Below, piece after piece: positions 40,243 through 48,794 of a stretch of 64,000 bases of DNA (position 1 is its first letter; each line of letters begins with the position of its first letter). The notes below the pieces were generated by a model. That model was given only the letters and a program-made list of their open reading frames with translations, ran no database searches and was not told the origin of the DNA. The stretch lies in assembly GCA_016196065.1 (NCBI GenBank), contig JACPYL010000010.1, forward strand, positions 1,550,001 to 1,614,000, in the 5' to 3' direction. The stretch comes from Acidobacteriota bacterium. Its GTDB lineage: Bacteria > Acidobacteriota > Terriglobia > Terriglobales > Acidobacteriaceae. Made by a program: the position numbers and the translations under genes.

Positions 40243-42732
40243 TCATAACCGCACGCGCCGCAACCGCAGCGAATTCGCGATAACCGACACGGAACTGAAG
40301 CTCATCGCCGCCGCCGCGAGAATCGGACTCAGCAGCAATCCAAAGAATGGATACAACACGCCCGCGGCAATCGGCACCCCGATCGAGTTGTAGATAAACG
40401 CAAAAAACAGATTCTGACGGATATTGCTCATGGTCGCCTGACTTAGCTTTCGCGCCCGCAGAATTCCTTCAAGGTCTCCTTTAAGCAGCGTGATTCCCGC
40501 ACTCTCCAGTGCGACATCCGTCCCCGTTCCCATTGCGATCCCAACCTGCGCCAACGCGAGTGCGGGAGCATCGTTGATCCCATCGCCCGCCATGGCGACG
40601 ACGTGTCCTTCTTTCTGGAGCACTTTCACAATTTCAGATTTCTGCGCTGGCAGCACTTCTGCCTTGAAGTCTTCGATCCCGACGGCGCGCGCAATCTCCT
40701 GCGCCGTTGTCTGGTTGTCCCCGGTCAGCATTACCAGTCGAACACCCTGCGCCTTCAACTCGCGCAATGCCGCGGCCGCATTCCGCTTTAGGGGATCAGT
40801 AACCGCGATGTGCCCGGCGTATTGTCCATCGATCGCAACATAAACCTGTGTCGCTCCTGGTCCGCCTCCGACCAGCACGCCTTCCTTTCGCCCGGCGCCG
40901 AATACGCCAATTTCGGTCATAAGCGCACGATTTCCGGCGGCGATCCGCTTGCCATCGACAATCGCCTTCACGCCCGTGCCCGCCAGATATTCGAAGCCAG
41001 AAATTTCCGAAAGACGAAGATTCTGTTTGCGAGCCATTTCTACAATCGCGGCAGCCAGCGGATGTTCACTCGCTCTTTCCACGCTCGCCGCCAACCGCAG
41101 GACTTCCGCGTCACTGTACGCCACCACTTTCGGCTTGCCTTCCGTGAGCGTCCCCGTCTTGTCAAAGACGATCGTGTCGACTTTCTCCAGCGTCTCCAGT
41201 GCCTCCGCGTTCCTGATCAAGACTCCTGCGTGCGCTCCACGTCCCGTCCCGACCATGATGGCCATCGGAGTTGCCAGTCCCAGCGCGCATGGACAAGCGA
41301 TAATCAACACTGCCACCGCATTCACAATCGCGTGCGCAAAGCGCGGCTCCGGCCCGAAGACCGCCCACGCAACAAAAGTAAGAACTGCAATCGCGATCAC
41401 CGCCGGAACAAACCATCCCGCCACGCGATCGGCCAGTCGCTGAATCGGCGCCCGCGTGCGCTGCGCCTGACTGACCAGCTTCACAATCTGCGCCAGCATC
41501 GTTTCGCTGCCAACGCGCTCCGCGCGCATCACCAGTGCGCCATGACCATTGACGGTGGCGCCGATCAGCCGCGAGCCAGCAGTCTTCTCAACCGGGATCG
41601 ACTCGCCCGTGATCATCGACTCATCGACCGCGCTTGATCCTTCCAGAACCGCGCCATCCACCGGAACTTTCTCGCCCGGACGGACACGCAACTTCTCTCC
41701 CACCTGCACCTGGTCCAGAGGGATGTCGCGCTCCGATCCATCCCCTGCGATCACACGCGCCATCTTCGGACTTAAATCCAGCAGCGCTCGGATCGCACTT
41801 GAAGTCTGGCTGCGCGCCCGCAGTTCCATGACTTGTCCCAGCAACACCAGCGTGACTATCGCCGCCGCGGCTTCAAAATAGACATCGGGACGGTCAGCCA
41901 TCGTGCGAAAGGAAGCAGGAAAAATTCCAGGGAAAATCGTGGCGACCAAGCTGAATACATAAGCGACGCCCGTCCCCATCGCGATCAACGTGAACATGTT
42001 CGTGCTGCGGTTGACGATGGACGCCCAGCCCCGCTGAAAGAAGGGCCAACCGCACCACAGAACGACCGGAGTAGCGAGAATCAGTTCCAGCCAAGGCAGA
42101 ACTGAAGGCCACGGCGAGGCCATGAACGAGTGCGGGGACAACATGCTGCCCATTGCGATCACGAGCAACGGCGCCGTCAACCCGACTCCGATCCAGAAAC
42201 GCCGTGTCATGTCGCGCAGTTCGGGATTTTCCTCCTCAGCAGCTGTCACCGTGCGCGGCTCCAGAGCCATCCCGCAGATCGGACAGTTCCCCGGCCCCGA
42301 CCGAACGATCTCCGCATGCATCGGGCACGTCCACTCTGTCCGCGTGGTAGGCACCGCTAGGGATTCCGGTTCCAAAGCCATCCCACATTTCGGACAAGGT
42401 CCCGGCCCAACTTGTCGAATCCCTTCGCACATCGGACACACGTAAATCCGCGCATCCCCTTTTCCCGCAGTCGCAGCGGGTTTCGCTGGAGCCGCCGCAA
42501 TTCCCTGCACCATCCCCAGTGAGACCATTCCCGATCCCATGGGCTTTGGCGGCGCGGAAAGAATCTGCTGTGGATTCGCAGAAAACTTGGAGAGGCACCC
42601 TGCGCAGCAAAAAAAATAGCTCTTCCCCTCATACTCGGTGCGAAACTTCGCCGTTGCTGGATCGACCTTCATCCCGCAGACGGGGTCCACGAGTCCCGAG
42701 CTGCCCGGTTTTTCCGCGTGAGTGTGTTCCAT
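40243..42732 (-). CDS. Heavy-metal P1B-type ATPase, copper type, with YHS and HMBD domains
   Basis: This 829-residue pump exports copper or silver by ATP hydrolysis. Order: a YHS metal-binding domain (residues 14-52, DPVCGMKVD), two heavy-metal-binding motifs ([11 protein letters not shown]...[10 protein letters not shown] at 98-121 and [11 protein letters not shown]...[10 protein letters not shown] at 134-159), eight membrane helices, the actuator TGES at 375, the ion-path CPC at 480-482, phosphorylation DKTGT at 524-528 and hinge GDGINDAP near 740. No classical HMA CxxC domain is present. It is divergent from a small HMA-like gene. Confidence 0.94.
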   Translation of the reverse strand: MEHTHAEKPGSSGLVDPVCGMKVDPATAKFRTEYEGKSYFFCCAGCLSKFSANPQQILSAPPKPMGSGMVSLGMVQGIAAAPAKPAATAGKGDARIYVCPMCEGIRQVGPGPCPKCGMALEPESLAVPTTRTEWTCPMHAEIVRSGPGNCPICGMALEPRTVTAAEEENPELRDMTRRFWIGVGLTAPLLVIAMGSMLSPHSFMASPWPSVLPWLELILATPVVLWCGWPFFQRGWASIVNRSTNMFTLIAMGTGVAYVFSLVATIFPGIFPASFRTMADRPDVYFEAAAAIVTLVLLGQVMELRARSQTSSAIRALLDLSPKMARVIAGDGSERDIPLDQVQVGEKLRVRPGEKVPVDGAVLEGSSAVDESMITGESIPVEKTAGSRLIGATVNGHGALVMRAERVGSETMLAQIVKLVSQAQRTRAPIQRLADRVAGWFVPAVIAIAVLTFVAWAVFGPEPRFAHAIVNAVAVLIIACPCALGLATPMAIMVGTGRGAHAGVLIRNAEALETLEKVDTIVFDKTGTLTEGKPKVVAYSDAEVLRLAASVERASEHPLAAAIVEMARKQNLRLSEISGFEYLAGTGVKAIVDGKRIAAGNRALMTEIGVFGAGRKEGVLVGGGPGATQVYVAIDGQYAGHIAVTDPLKRNAAAALRELKAQGVRLVMLTGDNQTTAQEIARAVGIEDFKAEVLPAQKSEIVKVLQKEGHVVAMAGDGINDAPALALAQVGIAMGTGTDVALESAGITLLKGDLEGILRARKLSQATMSNIRQNLFFAFIYNSIGVPIAAGVLYPFFGLLLSPILAAAAMSFSSVSVIANSLRLRRVRL

Positions 42733-42768
42733 TGTCCCCGTTCGCCAGATGCTCCTTGGCGGAATCGA

Positions 42769-42792
42769 ACCTTTATTAGATACTCAAAGGGT
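42769..42792. promoter_or_regulatory. Imperfect inverted repeat in the copper-pump control region
   Basis: ACCTTT and AAAGGGT flank an 11-bp AT-rich core between the divergent ATPase and HMA-like genes. The shape is like MerR/CueR boxes, but no such regulator gene is in the window and the arms are short. Confidence 0.25.
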
Positions 42793-42825
42793 AACCTGCG
42801 AAGCTTTGATTTGGGGAGAGAAGAG

Positions 42826-43053
42826 ATGACGTACCTTGAAGTCGCGTTTCACTACCAGTCCCAGCCCGGCGAAAAGGAATTACGCGCGCTCGACAGTGTC
42901 CGCGAAGTCTACGGTATCCAGCGCACCACGTTCGACGAGAAGGAACACACGGTGCGCGTCCTCTTCGATGCCTCGCGCCTCAGCGAAGAAGCAGTCGCAC
43001 GCCTCCTGCGCCAAGCCGGCCTGGAACTCACCGAGAAGCTGACCCCAGCCTGA
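42826..43053 (+). CDS. HMA-like ferredoxin-fold protein without CxxC
   Basis: This 75-residue protein has the beta-alpha-beta-beta-alpha-beta pattern of HMA/MerP domains: LEVAFHYQ, a helix, VYGIQRTTFDEKEHTVRVLFD, then SEEAVARLLRQAGLE. There is no cysteine anywhere. GGGGAGAGAAGAG gives a good ribosome site before ATG 42826. It is divergent from the copper ATPase, 93 bp away, which itself lacks an HMA domain. It may be an accessory or sensor partner. Confidence 0.6.
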   Translation: MTYLEVAFHYQSQPGEKELRALDSVREVYGIQRTTFDEKEHTVRVLFDASRLSEEAVARLLRQAGLELTEKLTPA

Positions 43054-43512
43054 ACTAGCAGAAATCCTTAGAGGTTCAAATCGGAACCGATGGTTGAAGG
43101 GCCGAAAAGCTAAGTGCTAAGTGCGAAAGGCCCAGAGCCGTTTGTCCCACACTCCGCCCCGCATCCTTCAGTCTTGTACAACGGGATGATCGGGGGAAGG
43201 CTGTGGGGAAACGAGGCAGAGTGTGCGTCAACGAGTCGGTTATGCAAGGGGCACCCGGATCTACCTCTGGCCGAAGTTTATTCCGAGTACCCCGTTGCGC
43301 GCCACTTCGTCTGTTCTTCCATGGAGCATCTGACGTGCCATTGCTAAACCCTTGCCAGTACTGGGTTGTGGCCCGCCCCGACGGGTAGGTTTTGCGCTTG
43401 GCGGGAAACTTTTACCCGTGTGTAGATTTTTCGGACGCGTCACGTTGCAGCGCCCGCCACTTTCTTGGACGTCTGTACGCACCGCTCGTTCAGCCCAGAT
43501 TCCGAACGCAAA
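43054..43512. other. Intergenic gap of 459 bp without a recognised gene
   Basis: Only short, non-conserved-looking frames are present on either strand. There is a weak inverted pair (CGGGTA around 43383, TACCCG around 43413) without a U-tract. Nothing else is supported. Confidence 0.6.
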
Positions 43513-44214
43513 TTACTCACTAGTGCCGATCAGCTGAACGGCGTCCACTTCATTCCAACCGGGAATCACATTGGTCGCCAGTGTCACCTTGACGCGGTCC
43601 GTCTTGAACGTAGTCTTGGGGAACTTCACCATAAGGTAGTTCAGTTCCGTCGTCGGATCATTGCCCTGCCAGACACTGTGCCCCACGCCTTGTTCATCAA
43701 ATACTTCAATTTTGATCACAGCTCCCGATCCGCACGATTCGCGAACGCGAACCTCGGTGGCATGCACCGGCTTCGGATATTTCAGGTCCAACCACTCAAT
43801 GCCCTCGTTTTCAGTTTTCGGCGCCCACGCATTCCCATTGTCTCCGTAACTTTCGACATTGGGAGTTCCAGTCACCTGATTGGCAGAATAGGAAGCCGCA
43901 CCCTGCGCATCGCCATATGTTGAAGAAGCGGTTGCCTGGATCGCCCACTGTCCGTTGGCATCATGCTTGATTTCATCCTGTTTCAACGCCCAGTCGGCCG
44001 CAGCCATCTTCGACGTGGTCTCGGCAGACGATCCGTTGACAGCCCCGCTGCTCGCGGCAGGGGCGGGCGCAGCGCTTGCAGCCGGTGCGGCTGGAGACGC
44101 CGCATTGTTGGAATTGGTGGCCGCTGGCTTCGCGGGTTCTTCGGAGTTCTTTTTGCAGCCCGTAACCGCGACCAGAGCAAGAGCGCACAACACTACTACG
44201 AGATGATTTTTCAT
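43513..44214 (-). CDS. Lipoprotein with a discoidin-like (F5/8 type C) domain
   Basis: This 233-residue lipoprotein begins MKNHLVVVLCALALVAVTGCKK, with lipobox VTGC, then a 50-residue Ala/Pro/Asn-rich linker. The C-terminal 150 residues (QATASSTYGDAQGAASYSANQVTGTPN ... GIEWLDLKYPKPVHATEVRVRE ... GWNEVDAVQLIG) resemble a galactose-binding-like F5/8 type C domain. It is likely surface-attached and binds a glycan or another ligand. ATG 44214 is chosen to start the leader. Confidence 0.75.
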   Translation of the reverse strand: MKNHLVVVLCALALVAVTGCKKNSEEPAKPAATNSNNAASPAAPAASAAPAPAASSGAVNGSSAETTSKMAAADWALKQDEIKHDANGQWAIQATASSTYGDAQGAASYSANQVTGTPNVESYGDNGNAWAPKTENEGIEWLDLKYPKPVHATEVRVRESCGSGAVIKIEVFDEQGVGHSVWQGNDPTTELNYLMVKFPKTTFKTDRVKVTLATNVIPGWNEVDAVQLIGTSE

Positions 44215-44299
44215 GTTTACCACTCCAAATTCGAAAATGAAATTTTGTAAAACCTGTTCCCTTCAGGCGAAGAATTCACCCATCGTTTCGTCACCACGG

Positions 44300-45400
44300 T
44301 CAGTACATGATCGTCTTCGTCAGATGATGAGGCCACCATGTCGTATGGTAGTGAGTCCAGAGGCGCGCATCAATCTGCGGAATGATAATCTGCAGATCCT
44401 TGGGGCGAATCTTGTTGATCTCTTCGCACAGCATCGCGGTCGCGTAGATGCAGTGAGCGCGAATCTCCACTTCCCACCGGCTATCCCTCGGGACCATCTG
44501 ATGCGTATTGATCGCGTGTTCCAGATCCGCGGAATAACTTGTGATGCCCATCAAGCGCAACGGAACCGGAACGATATAGTCCGCGAACGCGGTCATCTTG
44601 TCGAGATCTTCCAGCTGAAACTTTCCTGTCTTGCGAAGGCTCGAATACAAGAGCCACAGTCCGAGTTGTGCGAGTTTATACAGCTTGATGGCGTGGCCGT
44701 CGTAGTCGCTCACATCATTGAACCGCGTAAACTCCTTGACCAGTCGATCCACCAGTCCATTTCCGTTGTCATAGAGCCGGGGCGAGCAGGACTTCACGAA
44801 ATTGTGAAAGCGTCCATCATAGTTCTCGGCCAAAACCGCTCCCGCCTGGTGAAACACTTCCATCTTCTCGTTCAGCATCGGTATTTCGATGTTGCCCGCA
44901 AATATCTTGTCCATTTCCGGCCGCGTGACCTGAGCCAGAAACTTGCCATCGAGCACCGGGATCCCGTTGTCCAACGCCCGCTTCATGCAGGCAAAGAGGG
45001 CATCCGAATCCGACCAGTTCCGTCCCGCATAGTCGACCTGGAACTTTACGTGGGTAGAGAAATCGGTGAAGGCCGTGTCCACGACGTCCGACGTCAGAAC
45101 AAAATCGATCGCATCTTCGATCTTGCCTTCTCCCATGCCCAGCGGGATGGCGTAGTCGGGCATCGGGAGTTCTTCATAGGCCATCCATCCCGCAACTTCC
45201 CGCAGTCTCTCGATATGGGTATGAACGTCGCGCGAGTGCTCAATCACCGGATGCAGGCTGTCGAGCACGGGACTACCCACCAGTTTGGGCCAAGGCATCG
45301 GAGAGGACATCGAATCTGCCATTAAGGTTCCCTTTCCAGCCACCGCCATAACTCCCAGACTTCCAATTCCCTGCACGAACTGCCTCCGTCCAGAGTTCAT
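44300..45400 (-). CDS. Queuosine-salvage family protein (DUF2419/Qng1-like) with a Tat-like leader
   Basis: This 366-residue protein matches the Qng1/Q_salvage family along its length: SRDVHTHIERLREVAG, VDYAGRNWSDSDALFACMKRALD, GAVLAENYDGRFHNFVKS, MTAFADYIVPVPLRLMGI, SRWEVEIRAHCIYA and a C-terminal WWPHHLTKTIMY. Known members release queuine from queuosine 5'-phosphate in the cytoplasm. The first 27 residues (NSGRRQFVQGIGSLGVMAVAGK) look like a twin-arginine signal, which is unexpected. ATG at residue 27 or 31 would give a leaderless enzyme. Family is well supported; location and substrate are not. Confidence 0.8.
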   Translation of the reverse strand: MNSGRRQFVQGIGSLGVMAVAGKGTLMADSMSSPMPWPKLVGSPVLDSLHPVIEHSRDVHTHIERLREVAGWMAYEELPMPDYAIPLGMGEGKIEDAIDFVLTSDVVDTAFTDFSTHVKFQVDYAGRNWSDSDALFACMKRALDNGIPVLDGKFLAQVTRPEMDKIFAGNIEIPMLNEKMEVFHQAGAVLAENYDGRFHNFVKSCSPRLYDNGNGLVDRLVKEFTRFNDVSDYDGHAIKLYKLAQLGLWLLYSSLRKTGKFQLEDLDKMTAFADYIVPVPLRLMGITSYSADLEHAINTHQMVPRDSRWEVEIRAHCIYATAMLCEEINKIRPKDLQIIIPQIDARLWTHYHTTWWPHHLTKTIMY

Positions 45401-45599
45401 GGAAAAAATATTCTCCTCGTCAGGTTCTGCAAAACTGAACCTGCGATGCTACACCACGCCCGCGGGGAAAGTTTAGCGGATATTTCTTGGACTTTGTCCC
45501 GGTAACCGCTTGAATCCCTGACCCATAGCACGTGATGCACATCACCGCCCCTGGTTACATGCCCACGGGACAATATTTGAGGATTGCAAAGGTGCCTGC

Positions 45600-46487
45600 A
45601 TGTTCAAGATCGTTCATGCTCAATTCATCGCCCCCGGAATCAAGCGCTTCATCATCGAGGCGCCCCGGATCGCTCGCAAGCAGCGTCCAGGCCAGTTCGT
45701 CATCATCCGAATTTGTGAGAGCGGAGAACGCATCCCCCTCACCATCGAACGCTCCGACCCGCAAAACGGCACGGTCAACATCGTCGTGCAGTCCATGGGC
45801 AAGACGACCCATCTGCTGAACTCGCTCGAAACCGGCGACAGTCTTCTCGATATCGTGGGACCGCTCGGCAAACCATCGGAGATCGCACACTTCGGCACTG
45901 TCGTCGCGATTGGTGGAGGAGTCGGCACGGCCATGGCATATCCGACCGCCGCCGCGATGAAGCAAGCCGGTAATCATGTGATCTCCATCATTGGCGGCCG
46001 CAGCAAGGACCTCGTCATCCTGGAGCGCGAGATGCGCGAAGTGAGTGACAGCGTCTTTGTCACCACCGATGACGGCAGCTACGCGGACAAAGGGCTGGTC
46101 ACCGACAAACTGCGGCACTTGATCGACAGCGGCACGCGTATCGACCTGGTGCTTGCCGTCGGCCCGATCCCCATGATGAGAGCCGTCGCGGAAGTGACCC
46201 GCAAAGAGAATATCCGCACGGTCGTGAGCCTGAACCCGATCATGATCGACGGCACCGGTATGTGTGGAGGTTGCCGGGTGCTGGTGGACGGCAAGAGCGA
46301 ATTTGCCTGCGTGGACGGTCCCGAGTTCGAAGCCAGTCGCGTGGATTTCGATGTCCTCGTGCAGAGGAATTCCATGTATCGCGATGCCGAGAAACGCTCA
46401 ATGGAAAATTACCGGCAGGAACTGGCCGCGAAAAAAACCGCAGCAACCTCTGAACCGGCGGTCCCGTGCGCGCTGGAGGCAAAGTAA
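45600..46487 (+). CDS. NfnA-type FAD/NAD-binding ferredoxin-NADP reductase subunit
   Basis: This 295-residue protein has a ferredoxin-reductase-like fold: FAD-binding PGQFVIIR and ERIPLTIE, NAD-binding VVAIGGGVGTAMAYPTAAAM, and a C-terminal [2Fe-2S] motif DGTGMCGGCRV...FACVDGP. This is the small subunit of NfnAB/sulfide dehydrogenase, which couples NADH, NADPH and ferredoxin. The stop overlaps the next ATG (TAATG). AAAGGTG precedes ATG 45600. Confidence 0.88.
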   Translation: MFKIVHAQFIAPGIKRFIIEAPRIARKQRPGQFVIIRICESGERIPLTIERSDPQNGTVNIVVQSMGKTTHLLNSLETGDSLLDIVGPLGKPSEIAHFGTVVAIGGGVGTAMAYPTAAAMKQAGNHVISIIGGRSKDLVILEREMREVSDSVFVTTDDGSYADKGLVTDKLRHLIDSGTRIDLVLAVGPIPMMRAVAEVTRKENIRTVVSLNPIMIDGTGMCGGCRVLVDGKSEFACVDGPEFEASRVDFDVLVQRNSMYRDAEKRSMENYRQELAAKKTAATSEPAVPCALEAK

Positions 46488-47938
46488 TGGCCACAACTCC
46501 AACCAAGTTTAAGAATCCGATTCCCAACCGCGACCGCATGAAGATGCCTCGCCAGCACATGCCGGAGCGTCCAGCCCTCGAGCGCGCCCAGCAGTTCACC
46601 GAAGTCAATCTCGGATACTCTGCCGAACTCGCGCGGCAGGAGGCTCTGCGCTGCATCGAATGCGCCAAGCCGAGCTGTACCGATACCTGTCCGGTCGGCG
46701 TGAAAGTGAAAGAATTCGTTCAGAAAATTGTGGACGGCGACTTCCTGGGCGCTGCTGCCAAGATCCGAGAAGACAACGTGCTTCCCGCCATCACGGGACG
46801 CGTCTGCCCACAGGAAGATCACTGCGAAGGAGGCTGCCTGCTCAACAAGAAAGGCGAGTCTCTGGGCATCGGCTACCTGGAACGCTTCGTCGCCGACTAC
46901 GAGCAACAACACTTCGATCTCAAGACTCTGGTGAAGGCCGCGCCCACCGGCAAGAAGGTTGCAATCGTTGGCAGCGGACCTTCCGGGCTCACCGCCGCCG
47001 GAGACCTCGTCCAAAGGGGCCACCACGTACACGTTTTCGAGGCACTCCACGAAGTCGGTGGCGTGCTCGTTTATGGCATCCCGGAATTTCGTTTACCCAA
47101 GAAGATCATCCGCGAGCAAGTCGACTACATGCGCGCCATGGGCGTGGAGTTTGAAACCGACGTCGTCGTCGGCCGCACCGTGACCATCGATGAACTCGTC
47201 GAAGAAGAGGGCTACGACGCCGTTTTCATCGGGACCGGCGCCGGACTTCCGCAGTTCATGGGAATCCCTGGAGAGCATTTGAACGGCGTCTATTCCGCCA
47301 ACGAATTCTTAACGCGTATCAACCTCATGCACGCCTACGAATTCCCTCGCTATGATGAGCCGATCGTAGATTTCCGTGGCAAAGATGTGGCCGTGATTGG
47401 CGGAGGAAATACGGCGCTCGATGCAATTCGGTCCGCCCTACGCCAGGGAGCGCGCAAAGCCTACGTCCTTTATCGTCGCAGTGAAGCCGAGATGCCCGCC
47501 CGTCTCGAAGAAGTCAAACATGCAAAACAGGAAGGCATCGACTTCAACGTACTGACCGCCCCCATCGAATTCCTCTCCGACGGCAAAGGCTGGCTGGTCG
47601 GAGCACGTTGCCAGAAGATGGAACTCGGCGAACCCGACGCCTCCGGCCGGCGCCGTCCCGTCCCAATTCAAAAGTCCGAATTCGACCTGCCCCTCTCGGT
47701 AGCTGTCATTGCCATCGGAACTAGCGCCAATCCAATCGTGCAAAGCACCACGCCCGGCCTGAATACAAATAAGAAGGGTTACATCGAAGCTGACTTGACC
47801 TCGCAAAAAACTTCGCGAAAGGGAGTCTTCGCCGGCGGTGACATTGTCACCGGAAGTGCCACCGTGATCCTGGCGATGGGGGCTGGTCGAAGAGCAGCGA
47901 AGGCAATCCACGAATATCTAGTGAATGGGCAATGGTAA
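46487..47938 (+). CDS. NfnB/GltD-like NADPH oxidoreductase, large subunit
   Basis: This 483-residue protein resembles the small subunit of glutamate synthase (GltD) and NfnB. N-terminal Cys sets (CIECAKPSCTDTCPVG and CPQEDHCEGGC) bind two [4Fe-4S] clusters. FAD-binding VAIVGSGPSGLTAAGDL and NADPH-binding VAVIGGGNTALDAIRSALR follow, and a C-terminal GVFAGGDIVTGSATVILAMGAGRRAAKAI completes the family signature. No glutamate synthase large subunit is adjacent, and the partner is NfnA-like, so an Nfn complex is favoured. Confidence 0.9.
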   Translation: MATTPTKFKNPIPNRDRMKMPRQHMPERPALERAQQFTEVNLGYSAELARQEALRCIECAKPSCTDTCPVGVKVKEFVQKIVDGDFLGAAAKIREDNVLPAITGRVCPQEDHCEGGCLLNKKGESLGIGYLERFVADYEQQHFDLKTLVKAAPTGKKVAIVGSGPSGLTAAGDLVQRGHHVHVFEALHEVGGVLVYGIPEFRLPKKIIREQVDYMRAMGVEFETDVVVGRTVTIDELVEEEGYDAVFIGTGAGLPQFMGIPGEHLNGVYSANEFLTRINLMHAYEFPRYDEPIVDFRGKDVAVIGGGNTALDAIRSALRQGARKAYVLYRRSEAEMPARLEEVKHAKQEGIDFNVLTAPIEFLSDGKGWLVGARCQKMELGEPDASGRRRPVPIQKSEFDLPLSVAVIAIGTSANPIVQSTTPGLNTNKKGYIEADLTSQKTSRKGVFAGGDIVTGSATVILAMGAGRRAAKAIHEYLVNGQW

Positions 47939-48034
47939 GTGGTGAGGTGAGACCGTTCAAATAGCGCTGACTCCTGTGCAAACAAGATCAGAATTCTTGC
48001 AACAGCTGTAGTCAACTACCAGCAACTTCTGGAG

Positions 48035-48229
48035 TCAATGCGTGTAATCGGGGTATTTCGACGGCTTTGGGTTCTCAGTTTGCATGCGAACGGATCGTTC
48101 GCGCTCTTCGAGAGCGGCAAACATTTCTTCCGCGATCGTCGCAATCTTTTCGGGGTCGGTTTCCTTTGAAGCTGCTAAGGCAAGTTCGTCCCAAGTCTTC
48201 TTACGTTGCCTCGGAGCATCGCTGAGCAT
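48035..48229 (-). CDS. Small hypothetical acidic protein
   Basis: This 64-residue protein is mostly helical and charged: KKTWDELALAASKETDPEKIATIAEEMFAALEERER. A perfect AGGAGG stands 6 nt before ATG 48229, which decides the start and argues it is real. I do not recognise the family; a similar short helical pattern occurs in many acidobacterial genomes as far as I recall. Confidence 0.65.
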   Translation of the reverse strand: MLSDAPRQRKKTWDELALAASKETDPEKIATIAEEMFAALEERERSVRMQTENPKPSKYPDYTH

Positions 48230-48339
48230 AGTACCTCCTGAAAAGTGTCGCGAGTCTGGTTTCCGAAGACTACACTTCCCCAACCTTGACCAGGAATGGC
48301 CCGTAAGAGTTAAGGTAGTAGCACAGGCGTGCCTGAGGG

Positions 48340-48355
48340 CCCTGCCTCGGCAGGG
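48340..48355. repeat. Short GC hairpin
   Basis: CCCTGCC and GGCAGGG form a perfect 7-bp stem with a 2-nt loop in the gap between 48229 and 48461. No U-tract follows on either strand. Confidence 0.4.
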
Positions 48356-48460
48356 TGTTAGCGAAAAATAATCAATGACAACTCAAATTGCCCTAAGGAT
48401 TTCGGCAAGGCGAGACATCCTGTGACAATATCGCGGATGCCACCTCGCAGTGAGGATTCC

Positions 48461-48727
48461 ATGAAGGTTCGTGCGATTTTGTGGACGCCGACGATGGCAT
48501 ATACGGGATTCCTGCTAACCGGCCAGGGCCTGCGCACGTTCAATGCGCTCTCCATGACGGAAGGATTTCTCGGAGCTTTGACAGGATTCTTTCTTGCGCT
48601 GATGTTCACTCTTCGGGAACGGCGGCGACAGAGACCGCTCTTTCTTGCACACTCCATTGCACAATTTCTGCCGCAATGGGGAGGCTATTCCGACGATCGC
48701 CATTCCCAGAAGAACGTAAAGGATTAG
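48461..48727 (+). CDS. Possible small membrane protein
   Basis: This 88-residue frame starts at ATG 48461 with GAGGA 4-5 nt upstream. It contains a plausible membrane helix (SMTEGFLGALTGFFLALMFTL) followed by RERRRQ, typical of a positive-inside end. The last 30 residues look less protein-like, and the true C-terminus may have been altered by a frameshift. Unrecognised; it converges on the autotransporter-like gene. Confidence 0.4.
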   Translation: MKVRAILWTPTMAYTGFLLTGQGLRTFNALSMTEGFLGALTGFFLALMFTLRERRRQRPLFLAHSIAQFLPQWGGYSDDRHSQKNVKD

Positions 48728-48794
48728 ACCGGTTTCCAGCAGGGTCTTCCTCGGCGTCCAGTCCCCTGAATCCGGCGAGAAAAACCGGAAGGCG

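Noticed and set aside
44213-45325. 370-residue plus-strand frame over the queuosine-salvage gene
   Set aside because: Antisense shadow; His/Arg-rich with no recognisable motif.
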